DNA of 56,329 nucleotides, from the NCBI GenBank assembly GCA_024401515.1, contig JAKSKY010000002.1, positions 1 to 56,329 on the forward strand. The letters run 5' to 3'. Source of the stretch: Paludibacteraceae bacterium. Lineage in GTDB: Bacteria; Bacteroidota; Bacteroidia; Bacteroidales; Paludibacteraceae. The translations under genes and the position numbers were made by a program. The notes below the pieces were generated by a model. The model saw only the letters and a program-made list of their open reading frames with translations. It searched no databases and was not told the DNA's origin. Positions 24,049 to 32,872 of the stretch are shown here, piece after piece. Position 1 is the stretch's first letter. The number at the start of each line of letters is the position of its first letter.

Positions 24049-25467
24049 ATGGACGAAAAGTTGTTTTCTTCCCTTCCGTACAAGGTTGCGGATATGAGTT
24101 TGGCTGATTTTGGCCGCAAGGAGATTGAGTTGGCAGAGAAAGAGATGCCAGGTTTGATGGCGTTGCGTGAAAAATATGGAGACCAAAAACCTTTGAAAGG
24201 CGCCCGTGTTTCAGGATCGTTGCATATGACCATCCAAACGGCAGTTTTGATTGAAACCTTGGTTGCTCTTGGTGCGGAAGTTCGTTGGGCAAGCTGTAAT
24301 ATATTCTCTACGCAAGATCATGCCGCTGCCGCGATTGCCGCTGCGGGTGTTCCCGTATTCGCTTGGAAGGGAGAGACATTGGCTGATTATTGGTGGTGTA
24401 CCTTGCAAGCATTGAATTTCGGCAATGGTATGGGACCTAATATGATCGTCGATGATGGCGGTGACGCGACTTTGATGATTCACTTGGGTGCGGATGCCGA
24501 GAAAGATGCCTCTTTGTTGGATCGCTCCGCGGAGAGTGAGGATGAGATCGAACTTCTAAAGATTTTGAAGCAAATCCGTACGGCGGATGGAGATTTCTTT
24601 AACCGTATGATCCCTGGCATCAAGGGTGTCTCGGAGGAGACCACCACGGGTGTACACCGTCTCTATCAAATGGAGAAGGAGGGTAAGTTAAGAATCCCTG
24701 CTTTCAATGTGAACGACTCTGTCACTAAGTCTAAATTTGATAACTTGTACGGCTGCCGTGAGTCTTTGGCGGATGGTATCAAGCGTGCGACCGACATTAT
24801 GGTAGCAGGAAAGGTAGTCGTTGTTTGCGGTTATGGTGATGTAGGTAAGGGATGCGCCCATTCCATGCGTTACTATGGCGCCCGTGTTTTGATTACCGAG
24901 ATCGACCCTATCTGCGCTTTGCAAGCCGCTATGGAGGGATATGAGGTCGTTACGGTGGAGGATGCTCTTCCTGAAGGCGATATCTACGTGACCACCACAG
25001 GTAATGTGGATATCATCACCATTGAGCATATGGAGAAGATGAAGGATTCAGCTATCGTATGTAATATTGGACACTTCGACAGTGAAATCCAAGTGGATAA
25101 ATTGAAAAAGTATCCAGGTATTGTCCGTAGAAATATCAAGCCTCAAGTGGATCAGTTCTTCTTCCCTGACGGTCACTCTGTGATTTTGTTGGCGGAGGGT
25201 CGTTTGGTGAACTTGGGTTGCGCGACAGGTCACCCTTCGTTCGTGATGAGTAATTCATTCACCAACCAGACATTGGCTCAAATCGAATTGTTCACCAAGC
25301 CATATAAGGTGGGCGTATACTGCTTGCCTAAAGAGTTGGATGAAGAGGTGGCTCGTCTACACTTGACTAAGATCGGCGCGAAGTTGACTAAACTGACCCC
25401 TGCGCAAGCGGCATATATCGGTGTGTCAGTGGACGGACCTTACAAATCAGAGTGGTATAGATATTAA
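24049..25467 (+). CDS. ahcY: S-adenosylhomocysteine hydrolase
   Basis: 472 residues. Signs: [36 protein letters not shown] with catalytic Asp, [13 protein letters not shown], the NAD-binding [17 protein letters not shown] near 260, and the C-terminal PYKSEWYRY that reaches the neighbouring subunit's cofactor. It splits SAH to adenosine and homocysteine, regenerating methyl-cycle homocysteine. A near-consensus box TATATTCG (23964-23971) lies 77 bases before the ATG; no riboswitch-like structure was identified. A strong terminator follows, so it is a single-gene unit. Confidence 0.96.
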   Translation: MDEKLFSSLPYKVADMSLADFGRKEIELAEKEMPGLMALREKYGDQKPLKGARVSGSLHMTIQTAVLIETLVALGAEVRWASCNIFSTQDHAAAAIAAAGVPVFAWKGETLADYWWCTLQALNFGNGMGPNMIVDDGGDATLMIHLGADAEKDASLLDRSAESEDEIELLKILKQIRTADGDFFNRMIPGIKGVSEETTTGVHRLYQMEKEGKLRIPAFNVNDSVTKSKFDNLYGCRESLADGIKRATDIMVAGKVVVVCGYGDVGKGCAHSMRYYGARVLITEIDPICALQAAMEGYEVVTVEDALPEGDIYVTTTGNVDIITIEHMEKMKDSAIVCNIGHFDSEIQVDKLKKYPGIVRRNIKPQVDQFFFPDGHSVILLAEGRLVNLGCATGHPSFVMSNSFTNQTLAQIELFTKPYKVGVYCLPKELDEEVARLHLTKIGAKLTKLTPAQAAYIGVSVDGPYKSEWYRY

Positions 25468-25490
25468 TTATATACATTCTTGATAAATTC

Positions 25491-25541
25491 TAGAAAACAG
25501 TCCCTCTCTTGAAAAATAGGGTGGTGACTGTTTTCTTATTT
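25491..25541 (+). terminator. Terminator of ahcY
   Basis: AGAAAACAGTC pairs exactly with GACTGTTTTCT, with an inner CCCT/AGGG pair, followed by T-rich sequence. Confidence 0.85.
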
Positions 25542-25596
25542 TACAATAGTTGATAAAAAATATCATTTATTTTGTTTGTTATTAACGATTTTTAAA

Positions 25597-25604
25597 TAAC
25601 TTTG
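25597..25604 (+). promoter_or_regulatory. Promoter of the barrel/radical SAM pair
   Basis: TAACTTTG with TTTG (25575-25578) 18 bases upstream, a near-ideal Bacteroidota promoter, 56 bases before the ATG at 25661. Confidence 0.75.
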
Positions 25605-25660
25605 TGCGGTTTGGAGTATGTGACTCCATACGTAGTGAAAAAGAAATATTATTAAAGTCC

Positions 25661-26392
25661 ATGAAAAAGTTATTTTTTGTGCTCGCATCATTGATCCTTT
25701 TGTCTTCTAGCGCAATGGCTGCTGGAGAGAAGGACGTTAAGGTGCGTTTCGGATTGGAAGCTGGTTTCAATATGACCAAGTGGAATGGTAATTTGATGCC
25801 TGATTATGGAGTTTCTCCGGATTTGATTAAGGCTACCGCGGATTTAAAGGATGCTAGTGTTAGACCTGGATTCCATGCAGGTGCGATGGCGGATATCGTA
25901 ATCCAAACCCACTGGTCCATTCAGCCAGAGTTGTTGTTCCAATTGGAAGGATCTCAGGTAGAGTCTCCATTCTATGAGTTTGATGAGGATGGATCCATCA
26001 TGGCGGAGGGTACTATTACCGAGAATTTCACTGCCGCATACATTAGAATTCCTATTCTTGTTTACTATAACATCACCAACGTTGGTCCTGGTCAATTGTC
26101 TCCAGGTCTTGGTATCTTCTTGGCCGGCGGTGTTGGCGGTCATGGAAGCGTAACTGAGCGTAAGACTTTCGGTGTGGATGGTATCTTGGATGAGTTTGAT
26201 TGGGGTTTGAATGTGAAGGTGGCTTACGAGTTGCAAAAGGTGGCTAGCGGTCTTTACATGTCCGCAGGATTCTCTCAAGGATTCACCACTTCAAAATCAA
26301 CTGGTTTGAGCGTTTCTGTTGGTTATAAGTTCCAATATTGGAAGGGTATCAAGAAGGCTTACAACACAGGTATCTTGGAGTACAACCCTTAA
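25661..26392 (+). CDS. Outer-membrane beta-barrel protein (PorT family-like)
   Basis: 243 residues from the ATG at 25661; the open frame begins upstream at the promoter, so the earlier start is rejected. Signal peptide MKKLFFVLASLILLSSSAMA. The mature part alternates strands and loops: VRFGLEAGFNMTKW, HAGAMADIVIQTHWSIQPEL, AAYIRIPILVYYNI, GIFLAGGVGGHG, LNVKVAYELQK, LYMSAGFSQGF and LSVSVGYKFQYW, as in outer-membrane protein beta-barrel (PF13568) families. Function unknown. The radical SAM gene starts 4 bases after its stop. Confidence 0.85.
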   Translation: MKKLFFVLASLILLSSSAMAAGEKDVKVRFGLEAGFNMTKWNGNLMPDYGVSPDLIKATADLKDASVRPGFHAGAMADIVIQTHWSIQPELLFQLEGSQVESPFYEFDEDGSIMAEGTITENFTAAYIRIPILVYYNITNVGPGQLSPGLGIFLAGGVGGHGSVTERKTFGVDGILDEFDWGLNVKVAYELQKVASGLYMSAGFSQGFTTSKSTGLSVSVGYKFQYWKGIKKAYNTGILEYNP

Positions 26393-26396
26393 TCGG

Positions 26397-27233
26397 ATGC
26401 GCTTTAAAAAAGTTTATATCGAAATAACGAACCGATGCAATTTTGCTTGTAGTTTCTGCAGCAAGTCTAATCGGGAAAAAGAATTTGTATCGCCGGAAAA
26501 TTTTTCGGCGATACTTTTTTCTATTAAGCCCTATACTAATTACATCTACCTACATGTGCTTGGAGAGCCTTTGCTGCACCCGCAATTACCAACCCTTTTG
26601 TCGATAGCGGAAGAAATGGGTTTCCATGTGAACCTTACGACCAATGGCTCTTTGATCGCGATGAAACGACCTTTGTTGATGGCCTCTTCGATTCGACAGT
26701 TTAATATTTCCATGCACGATGCGGAGGAGAATATTCCTGCATCCCAGTGGGGAAAATATCTTGACGAGGTCTTCTCTTTTGCGGATGAGAAGGCGGCGCA
26801 AAGTTATTTTTCGTTGCGTTTATGGAACCGTGTGGATGACAATTGCTCTCCGTTTAACCAATTTTGTCTATCTCGTATGGCGGAACATTGGCAGGTGGAT
26901 ATGGGGGATGCGATGTTATCCCGCAATAAGAAGCTGACAGACCATGTTTTCTTTCAAAATTCGGCCCGCTTTTCATGGCCTGGCGAAAAGCATTTACAAC
27001 ACACCCATAGAACTTGTTATGGATTGAAGGATCATGTGGCGATATTGGTGGATGGAACCGTGGTGCCTTGTTGTTTGGACGCTAATGGTGATATGGCTTT
27101 GGGTAATGTGTTGGAACAACCATTTGACGATATCATTAAGTCTGAAAGAGCCATGAAAATATTAGAGGGATTCCGTCGCCATGAAGCAGTGGAACCCCTC
27201 TGTGTTGATTGTGGTTTTATCGTAGGTGACTGA
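26397..27233 (+). CDS. Radical SAM protein with SPASM-like C-terminus
   Basis: 278 residues from the ATG at 26397. The [4Fe-4S] cluster motif is CNFACSFC within VYIEITNRCNFACSFCSKSN near residue 14. The barrel part continues with YLHVLGEPLLHPQLP and VNLTTNGSL. The C-terminus has a SPASM-type Cys cluster: CYGLKDHVAILVDGTVVPCC, then GNVLEQPFDDI and CVDCGF, which should bind a second Fe-S cluster. SPASM enzymes often modify peptides or carbohydrates; the substrate is unknown. It lies 4 bases after the barrel gene and ends 3 bases before the convergent mfd stop. Confidence 0.88.
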   Translation: MRFKKVYIEITNRCNFACSFCSKSNREKEFVSPENFSAILFSIKPYTNYIYLHVLGEPLLHPQLPTLLSIAEEMGFHVNLTTNGSLIAMKRPLLMASSIRQFNISMHDAEENIPASQWGKYLDEVFSFADEKAAQSYFSLRLWNRVDDNCSPFNQFCLSRMAEHWQVDMGDAMLSRNKKLTDHVFFQNSARFSWPGEKHLQHTHRTCYGLKDHVAILVDGTVVPCCLDANGDMALGNVLEQPFDDIIKSERAMKILEGFRRHEAVEPLCVDCGFIVGD

Positions 27234-27236
27234 CCC

Positions 27237-30200
27237 TTATATTTTACTGAGAATATTATAAGCCTCCGTGACGTTGTTCACATCGAGGAATTGAATACTT
27301 CTTCGTCCGCCTGTCTCTCTGATTTTACAACGAACCGCATGCTCTTGCAAGTAGGTGAGGATTCTTCCGAAGGCCTCTGTCTGATAGTATGGGGAATCGT
27401 CGTCTAGTATGAAATAACCGGTCATTCTGTTCATCTTTAGGGTGAGGCGCTCGAATCCTAGGCTGACGGCGATCCATCGAAGTTTTACCAATTGAAGCAA
27501 ATCTGAGGTTTGTGTCGGAATCTCTCCGAATCGGTCCTTTAATCTCTCCGCGAATGCGTCCAGCTCCTTTTCATCCTTGACATTGTCCAATTCACGGTAG
27601 AGCGACATACGCTCCGAAACGCTTTCAATATATTCGGAAGGGAAGGTGAGCTCCATGTCGGTCTCGATTTGACAGTCGGTTACAAACTTTTGATCGTTGT
27701 TCTTCTCTTTTTCCTCTTCTGCGTAAAGGTCTGCGAATTCGTTGGCTTTGAGCTCTGTTACCGCTTCGTTGAGCACCTTTTGGTAGGCTTCGTAGCCTAG
27801 ATCGGCGATGAAACCGCTTTGCTCCGCACCCAATAGGTTGCCTGCTCCGCGGATGTCCAAATCTTGCATGGCGATGTTGAATCCACTACCCAACTCAGAG
27901 AAACTTTCGATGGCTTGAAGCCTACGTCTTGCCTCTGTGGTGAGGTTGGTGAGTGGGGGAGCGAGCAAGTAGCAGAATGCTCTGCGGTTGCTTCTTCCTA
28001 CACGTCCGCGCAATTGGTGTAAGTCGCTCAACCCGAAGTTCTGCGCTTCGTTGACGATGATGGTATTACAGTTGGAGATGTCTATGCCAGACTCCACAAT
28101 GGTGGTGGCCAATAGGACATCGTATTCGTAATCCAAAAAGTCTAGGATCACCTTCTCCAAATCTTCTCCCTTCATTTGTCCGTGGCCGATGGCGACCCTC
28201 GCTTCCGGTACCAATCGCTTGATGAGGTTGGCGATTTCGCCTAGGTTTTGCACTCTATTGTTGATGAAGAATACCTGTCCGTTTCTGTCCAATTCATACT
28301 GAATCGCCTCTTGGATCACCTTTTCACTGAAGGTGTGAAGCTCCGTTTGGATAGGGTAACGGTTAGGCGGAGGTGTGGTGATGACTGAAAGATCACGCGC
28401 TCCCATAAGGGAGAATTGTAATGTTCTTGGAATAGGGGTGGCGGTCATGGTTAGCGTATCCACATTGACTTTCACCTGTTTGATCTTCTCTTTGGTGGAG
28501 ACACCGAACTTTTGCTCCTCGTCGATGATGAGCAATCCTAAATCCTTGAATTTTACCTCTTTGCCTAATATCTTTTGCGTACCTATCAAAATGTTGATCT
28601 CTCCGTCCGCCAACTCTTTGACAATTCGTTTCGTCTCTTTGAGGGAACGGGAACGGTTGAGGTAATCCACCTTGACAGGGAAGTCTTTGAGACGTTCTGA
28701 GAATGTTTTGTAGTGTTGCAGCGCCAAAACGGTCGTCGGCACGAGGATGGCCACTTGCTTATTGTCCGTTGTGGCTTTGAAGGCGGCGCGTACCGCGATT
28801 TCCGTCTTTCCGAATCCCACATCACCGCAAACCAAACGGTCCATGGGCATATCTCTCTCCATATCCCTCTTCACATCTGCTGTGGTTTTGATTTGGTCCG
28901 GTGTATCCTCATAGATGAAGGAGGCCTCCAATTCTGACTGGAGGAAACTATCCTTCGAGTAGGCGAATCCCTTCTCCTCCCTACGTTTCGCGTATAGGGC
29001 TATCAAGTCTCTTGCGATATCCTTGACATGCTTTTTGGTGCGCTCCTTGATGGTTTGCCATGCGCCGGTGCCTAATTTGTTGATGCGTGGCTCATCCCCC
29101 TCCTTGCTTTTGTAGCGGGATATTTTGTGGAGGGAATGGATGCTGACAAGAAGCATGTCGTCGTTTTGGTAGAGTAGTTTGATTACCTCTTGCTTCTTGC
29201 CGTTGGAATCCACTTGGATCAGGCCGGCGAATCGTCCGACGCCATGGTCGATATGTACCACGTAGTCACCTGGCTTGAAATCTTGCAACTCTTTGAGCGT
29301 CAAAGATAACTGTCCGGATCTTGCCTTGTCGGAACGCAAGGAGTATTTGTGGTAACGGTCAAAGATTTGGTGGTCCGTATAACAACAGAGATTCATTGAA
29401 TGGTCAATAAAACCTCTGTGGAGTGTCTTGCGGATAGGTGTGAAGGTGATTTTATCCCCTCGGTCCTCGAAGATGTTGGCCAAACGGTCCGTTTGATGGA
29501 GGTTGTCGCTTAGGACAAACACTTCGTAACCTTTGTTCTTTTTCGATCTGAAATCCGCACTGACTAGGTCGAAATTCTTGTTGAAGACAGGCTGAGGAGA
29601 GGATTCGAAGTGGATATGGTCTGAATCTTCCCCTAAATCATGCCCTCCGAAAACCAACCGCTTCAGCGAAACGCTCTCTTCGAAAAAGAGTGCGCTGTCG
29701 ATGAATGCTTCAGCGCCGCCTATCTCTTCGGTATAGGCGGATATTCTGTCGAATGTGTAGCGATAGTCGTTGTAACACAATAGGGTATCCTTGCTTAGAA
29801 GTGAGATGAGGGATACTGCCGATTCGTTGTTTTCGTGGATATTGGAGACGATTGAAATGTTATCTTTCTTCTCCAGAGATAATTGATTCTCGATGTTGAA
29901 GGTTCGTATGGATTCGATTTCGTCGCCGAAGAAATCCACACGGTAGGGATATTCACAGGAGAAGGAGAATACGTCGATGATGCTACCTCTCACGGAGAAT
30001 TGTCCAGGCTCATAGACGAAGTCCACGCGTGAGAATCCATATTCGCATAGCACTTGTATGATGAAGTCCGTGTCGATGTTTTGCCCTACAGCTAGGTTCA
30101 GTGTCTTTTTATTGAGCTCGGCTTTGTCGACGACTCGCTCCGCAATGGCCTCCGGGAAGGAGACCATGATGAATTTTTCTCCTGAATTGATTCTGTTGAG

Positions 30201-30518
30201 CGCCTCAGTACGAAGGACTTCGTTGGCCGCATCTTTCTGGTTGTTGTTCTTTCGGATGGAGGCTGGGTAGAAGAATACGTTATCCTCTCCGATAATTTGT
30301 GTCAAGTCATGGTAGAGGTAAGCTGCGGATTCCTCATCATCCATGGTGATGAAAATTTTTTTCCCTTTGATTTGTCCTATGTGGGCGAAAAGGATCGCAC
30401 ACAATGATCCCTCCAATCCTTTGATGGTAAGGCTTTTTTTCTCTCCAATGCTCCATTTCTCCACCTCTTTGAATTGAGGATGGGAAGAAAATCGTGATAA
30501 TAAATCGTTAATATCCAC
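27237..30518 (-). CDS. mfd: Transcription-repair coupling factor
   Basis: 1093 residues, usual Mfd length. Domains in order: UvrB-like N-terminal module (1-~330), the RNA-polymerase-binding RID/CarD-like segment (FKPGDYVVHIDHGVGRFAGL near 430), the superfamily 2 translocase with Walker A VCGDVGFGKTEIAVRAAF near 575, DEEQ box LLIIDEEQKFGV and motif VGRSNRRAFCYLL, then the C-terminal TRCF domain. It removes stalled RNA polymerase and recruits UvrA. It has its own promoter. The 3' end nearly abuts the radical SAM gene with no terminator between. Confidence 0.97.
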   Translation of the reverse strand: MDINDLLSRFSSHPQFKEVEKWSIGEKKSLTIKGLEGSLCAILFAHIGQIKGKKIFITMDDEESAAYLYHDLTQIIGEDNVFFYPASIRKNNNQKDAANEVLRTEALNRINSGEKFIMVSFPEAIAERVVDKAELNKKTLNLAVGQNIDTDFIIQVLCEYGFSRVDFVYEPGQFSVRGSIIDVFSFSCEYPYRVDFFGDEIESIRTFNIENQLSLEKKDNISIVSNIHENNESAVSLISLLSKDTLLCYNDYRYTFDRISAYTEEIGGAEAFIDSALFFEESVSLKRLVFGGHDLGEDSDHIHFESSPQPVFNKNFDLVSADFRSKKNKGYEVFVLSDNLHQTDRLANIFEDRGDKITFTPIRKTLHRGFIDHSMNLCCYTDHQIFDRYHKYSLRSDKARSGQLSLTLKELQDFKPGDYVVHIDHGVGRFAGLIQVDSNGKKQEVIKLLYQNDDMLLVSIHSLHKISRYKSKEGDEPRINKLGTGAWQTIKERTKKHVKDIARDLIALYAKRREEKGFAYSKDSFLQSELEASFIYEDTPDQIKTTADVKRDMERDMPMDRLVCGDVGFGKTEIAVRAAFKATTDNKQVAILVPTTVLALQHYKTFSERLKDFPVKVDYLNRSRSLKETKRIVKELADGEINILIGTQKILGKEVKFKDLGLLIIDEEQKFGVSTKEKIKQVKVNVDTLTMTATPIPRTLQFSLMGARDLSVITTPPPNRYPIQTELHTFSEKVIQEAIQYELDRNGQVFFINNRVQNLGEIANLIKRLVPEARVAIGHGQMKGEDLEKVILDFLDYEYDVLLATTIVESGIDISNCNTIIVNEAQNFGLSDLHQLRGRVGRSNRRAFCYLLAPPLTNLTTEARRRLQAIESFSELGSGFNIAMQDLDIRGAGNLLGAEQSGFIADLGYEAYQKVLNEAVTELKANEFADLYAEEEKEKNNDQKFVTDCQIETDMELTFPSEYIESVSERMSLYRELDNVKDEKELDAFAERLKDRFGEIPTQTSDLLQLVKLRWIAVSLGFERLTLKMNRMTGYFILDDDSPYYQTEAFGRILTYLQEHAVRCKIRETGGRRSIQFLDVNNVTEAYNILSKI

Positions 30519-30537
30519 TGACGATGAAATTTTTTAG

Positions 30538-30545
30538 CAAATATA
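30538..30545 (-). promoter_or_regulatory. Promoter -7 box of mfd
   Basis: Minus-strand TATATTTG, 19 bases before the ATG at 30518; divergent from the GT2 promoter. Confidence 0.7.
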
Positions 30546-30570
30546 GCAATAAAAATTCCAAACCATTTTC

Positions 30571-30578
30571 TAAATTTG
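30571..30578 (+). promoter_or_regulatory. Promoter -7 box of the GT2 gene
   Basis: TAAATTTG, 23 bases before the ATG at 30602. Confidence 0.7.
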
Positions 30579-30601
30579 CAAGAAACCTATAAAAGATAAA
30601 G

Positions 30602-31345
30602 ATGGAAGTGAATGACGGAGTGGTGATTATCCCCACCTATAATGAAAAAGAGAATGTAGAGAACATTATTAGGGCTGTATTAGGTTTGCCTAAGATGTTC
30701 CATGTCTTGATCATAGATGATAATTCACCCGATGGTACAGCGGCGATCGTGAAGGGACTTATGGATGAGTTCTCCGGAAGATTGCATATTTTGGAACGCT
30801 CTGGGAAGTTAGGTTTGGGAACAGCCTATATCATGGGATTTAAGTGGGCATTGGAAAACGGTTATGAATATGTTTTTGAGATGGATGCCGACTTCTCCCA
30901 TAATCCGAACGATGTTTTGAAACTACATGCCGCTTGTGCGGAGGAGGGTGCTGATATGTCTATCGGTTCCCGTTACATCAGTGGTGTGAATGTGGTGAAT
31001 TGGCCGATGGGCCGTGTCTTGATGTCCTATTTCGCTTCGAAATATGTGAGAATCGTGACTGGTATGAAGATCGCGGATACGACTGCGGGCTTCGTTTGCT
31101 ATCGTCGCAATGTGTTAGAGACGTTGGAATTGGATAAAATCCGTTTCAAGGGATATGCTTTCCAAATAGAGATGAAGTACACCGCCTATAAGTGTGGATT
31201 CAATATCAAAGAGGTGCCGATTATCTTCGTGAATCGTGTCTTGGGTAACTCTAAGATGAGCGGTGGAATTTTCGGTGAAGCTGTATTTGGCGTGATTCGT
31301 TTAAAAATTAATAGTCTTTTTAGGAAATATCCGCAAAAAAAGTAA
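30602..31345 (+). CDS. Polyprenol-phosphate mannosyltransferase-like GT2 glycosyltransferase
   Basis: 247 residues, a single GT-A domain. Signs: VVIIPTYNEKENVENIIRAV, LIIDDNSPDGTAAIV, EMDADFSHNPNDVL with the metal-binding DxD region, GSRYISGVNVVNWPMGR, and VPIIFVNRVLGNSKMSGGI. This matches dolichyl/polyprenyl-phosphate mannose synthases, which transfer a sugar from a nucleotide donor to a lipid carrier at the membrane. There is no C-terminal membrane domain. The product could feed protein or polysaccharide glycosylation. The next gene has its own promoter beginning at this stop codon. Confidence 0.88.
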   Translation: MEVNDGVVIIPTYNEKENVENIIRAVLGLPKMFHVLIIDDNSPDGTAAIVKGLMDEFSGRLHILERSGKLGLGTAYIMGFKWALENGYEYVFEMDADFSHNPNDVLKLHAACAEEGADMSIGSRYISGVNVVNWPMGRVLMSYFASKYVRIVTGMKIADTTAGFVCYRRNVLETLELDKIRFKGYAFQIEMKYTAYKCGFNIKEVPIIFVNRVLGNSKMSGGIFGEAVFGVIRLKINSLFRKYPQKK

Positions 31346-31353
31346 TATATTTG
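31346..31353 (+). promoter_or_regulatory. Promoter -7 box of the dihydroorotase gene
   Basis: TATATTTG directly after the stop codon of the GT2 gene, 28 bases before the ATG at 31382. Confidence 0.55.
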
Positions 31354-31381
31354 AAGAGATGATATTTTAAAATTCTAAACG

Positions 31382-32728
31382 ATGGGTACTATACTAATTC
31401 ATAAGGCAAAAATCATTAATGAGGGAAACTCTTTCCGCGGTTCGGTTTTGATCGAGGGAAATAAGATTTCCAAGATTTTTAAGGACGATGTTCCTGAATC
31501 AGTGTTGAAAAGTGCGGAGGTGATTGATGCCGAAGATAAATGGCTTCTCCCAGGTGTTATCGATTCACATGTACATTTCCGTGAGCCAGGTTTGACTCAT
31601 AAAGGAGACTTTAATTCAGAGTCACGCGCCGCTGTCGCAGGTGGTGTCACCTCTGTGATGGATATGCCAAACTGCCAACCCGCAACCACCAGCATGGCTG
31701 AGTTGGACAAGAAGATTGAGTTGGCGAAGGAGAAATGTTTGACAAACTTTGCGTTCTATTTGGGCGCAACCAACGATAATATTGATGAGGTGGTGAATGC
31801 GGATCCCGCTAAGGTTTGCGGTATCAAAGTATTTGTCGGACAATCTACCGGTAATATGCGTGTGGATAATCCAAAGGCTTTGGAGCGTATTTTCGCGGAG
31901 TCAAAACTTCCTGTCGCTACCCACAATGAGGATGAGGAGATGATCCAAGCCAATTTGGCGAAGGTGAAGGCGGAGTTGGGTGACCAACCCATTCCAATCT
32001 CTTATCACGAAATCATCCGCAATTCAGACGCTTGCTACAAATCAACCTCTAAGGTGATTGATTTGGCTAAGAAATATGGTACTAGATTGCATGTGCTCCA
32101 CTTGACTACAGCCAAGGAGATGGCTTTGTTTAACACCAAACCATTGGCCGAGAAGAAGATCACCGCTGAGACTTGCGTAGGTTATTTGTGGTTTGACGAT
32201 AATGATTACGAGCGTCTTGGCGCTAAGATCAAATGTAATCCATCCATTAAGAAAGAGAAGAGCCGTGTCAACTTGTTGAAGGCGGTTGAGTCTGGTATCA
32301 TCGATACCATCGCGACTGACCATGCCCCTCATTTGTTGAGCGAAAAGGAGGGTGACTGCCTACAAGCGGTTTCCGGATATCCATCTATCCAACACGCTTT
32401 GCCAATGATGTTGGAGTTGGCGAAGAAGGGTAATTTCACCCGTGAGCAAGTGGTGGAGAAGATGTGCCACAATCCAGCTAGAATCTTCAATGTGGAGAAG
32501 CGCGGATTTATCCGTAAGGGCTACTTCGCTGATCTTGTATTGGTCGAGCCAAATGTTCCTTTCGAGGTGAAGAAGGAGGATCTTCAATACAAGTGCGGAT
32601 GGTCTCCTATGGAGGGTGAAACGTTGAAGTACAAGGTGTCACAAACTTTTGTGAACGGTGTCCTTGTCTATGACAACGGAAAGATCAATGATGCGAAGAA
32701 GGGCGAAATGTTGACCTTCACTCGATAA
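31382..32728 (+). CDS. pyrC: Dihydroorotase
   Basis: 448 residues. Amidohydrolase metal sites: DSHVHFREPGLTHKGDF near residue 60, the carboxylated-Lys segment GIKVFVGQSTGNM, His in VATHNEDEE and LHVLHLTTAKE, and the catalytic Asp in TIATDHAPH. The long form and HFREPG motif place it with class I dihydroorotases. It cyclises carbamoyl-aspartate in pyrimidine synthesis. No other pyr genes are beside it. Symbol is by function; some annotations would use pyrC or pyrC2. Confidence 0.92.
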   Translation: MGTILIHKAKIINEGNSFRGSVLIEGNKISKIFKDDVPESVLKSAEVIDAEDKWLLPGVIDSHVHFREPGLTHKGDFNSESRAAVAGGVTSVMDMPNCQPATTSMAELDKKIELAKEKCLTNFAFYLGATNDNIDEVVNADPAKVCGIKVFVGQSTGNMRVDNPKALERIFAESKLPVATHNEDEEMIQANLAKVKAELGDQPIPISYHEIIRNSDACYKSTSKVIDLAKKYGTRLHVLHLTTAKEMALFNTKPLAEKKITAETCVGYLWFDDNDYERLGAKIKCNPSIKKEKSRVNLLKAVESGIIDTIATDHAPHLLSEKEGDCLQAVSGYPSIQHALPMMLELAKKGNFTREQVVEKMCHNPARIFNVEKRGFIRKGYFADLVLVEPNVPFEVKKEDLQYKCGWSPMEGETLKYKVSQTFVNGVLVYDNGKINDAKKGEMLTFTR

Positions 32729-32737
32729 AAATAGTTG

Positions 32738-32768
32738 GCGAATCGTCGGTGAATATCGGCGATTCGTC
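32738..32768 (+). terminator. Weak hairpin after the dihydroorotase gene
   Basis: CGAATCG and CGATTCG arms separated by 14 bases, followed by a mixed T-rich stretch. A possible but weak terminator. Confidence 0.4.
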
Positions 32769-32842
32769 GATTTAATTTGTGGGTTTGTCTAAATCGGAAA
32801 TGACGATACCTTGGGAGGAGGAAAAACTAACTGATTTTTCGG

Positions 32843-32850
32843 TAAATTTG
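32843..32850 (+). promoter_or_regulatory. Promoter -7 box of the TolC-type gene
   Basis: TAAATTTG. Only 4 bases separate it from an in-frame ATG at 32855, which should be at or before the transcript start. This favours the ATG at 32873. Confidence 0.7.
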
Positions 32851-32872
32851 TCTAATGATTAAATTCGACAAC

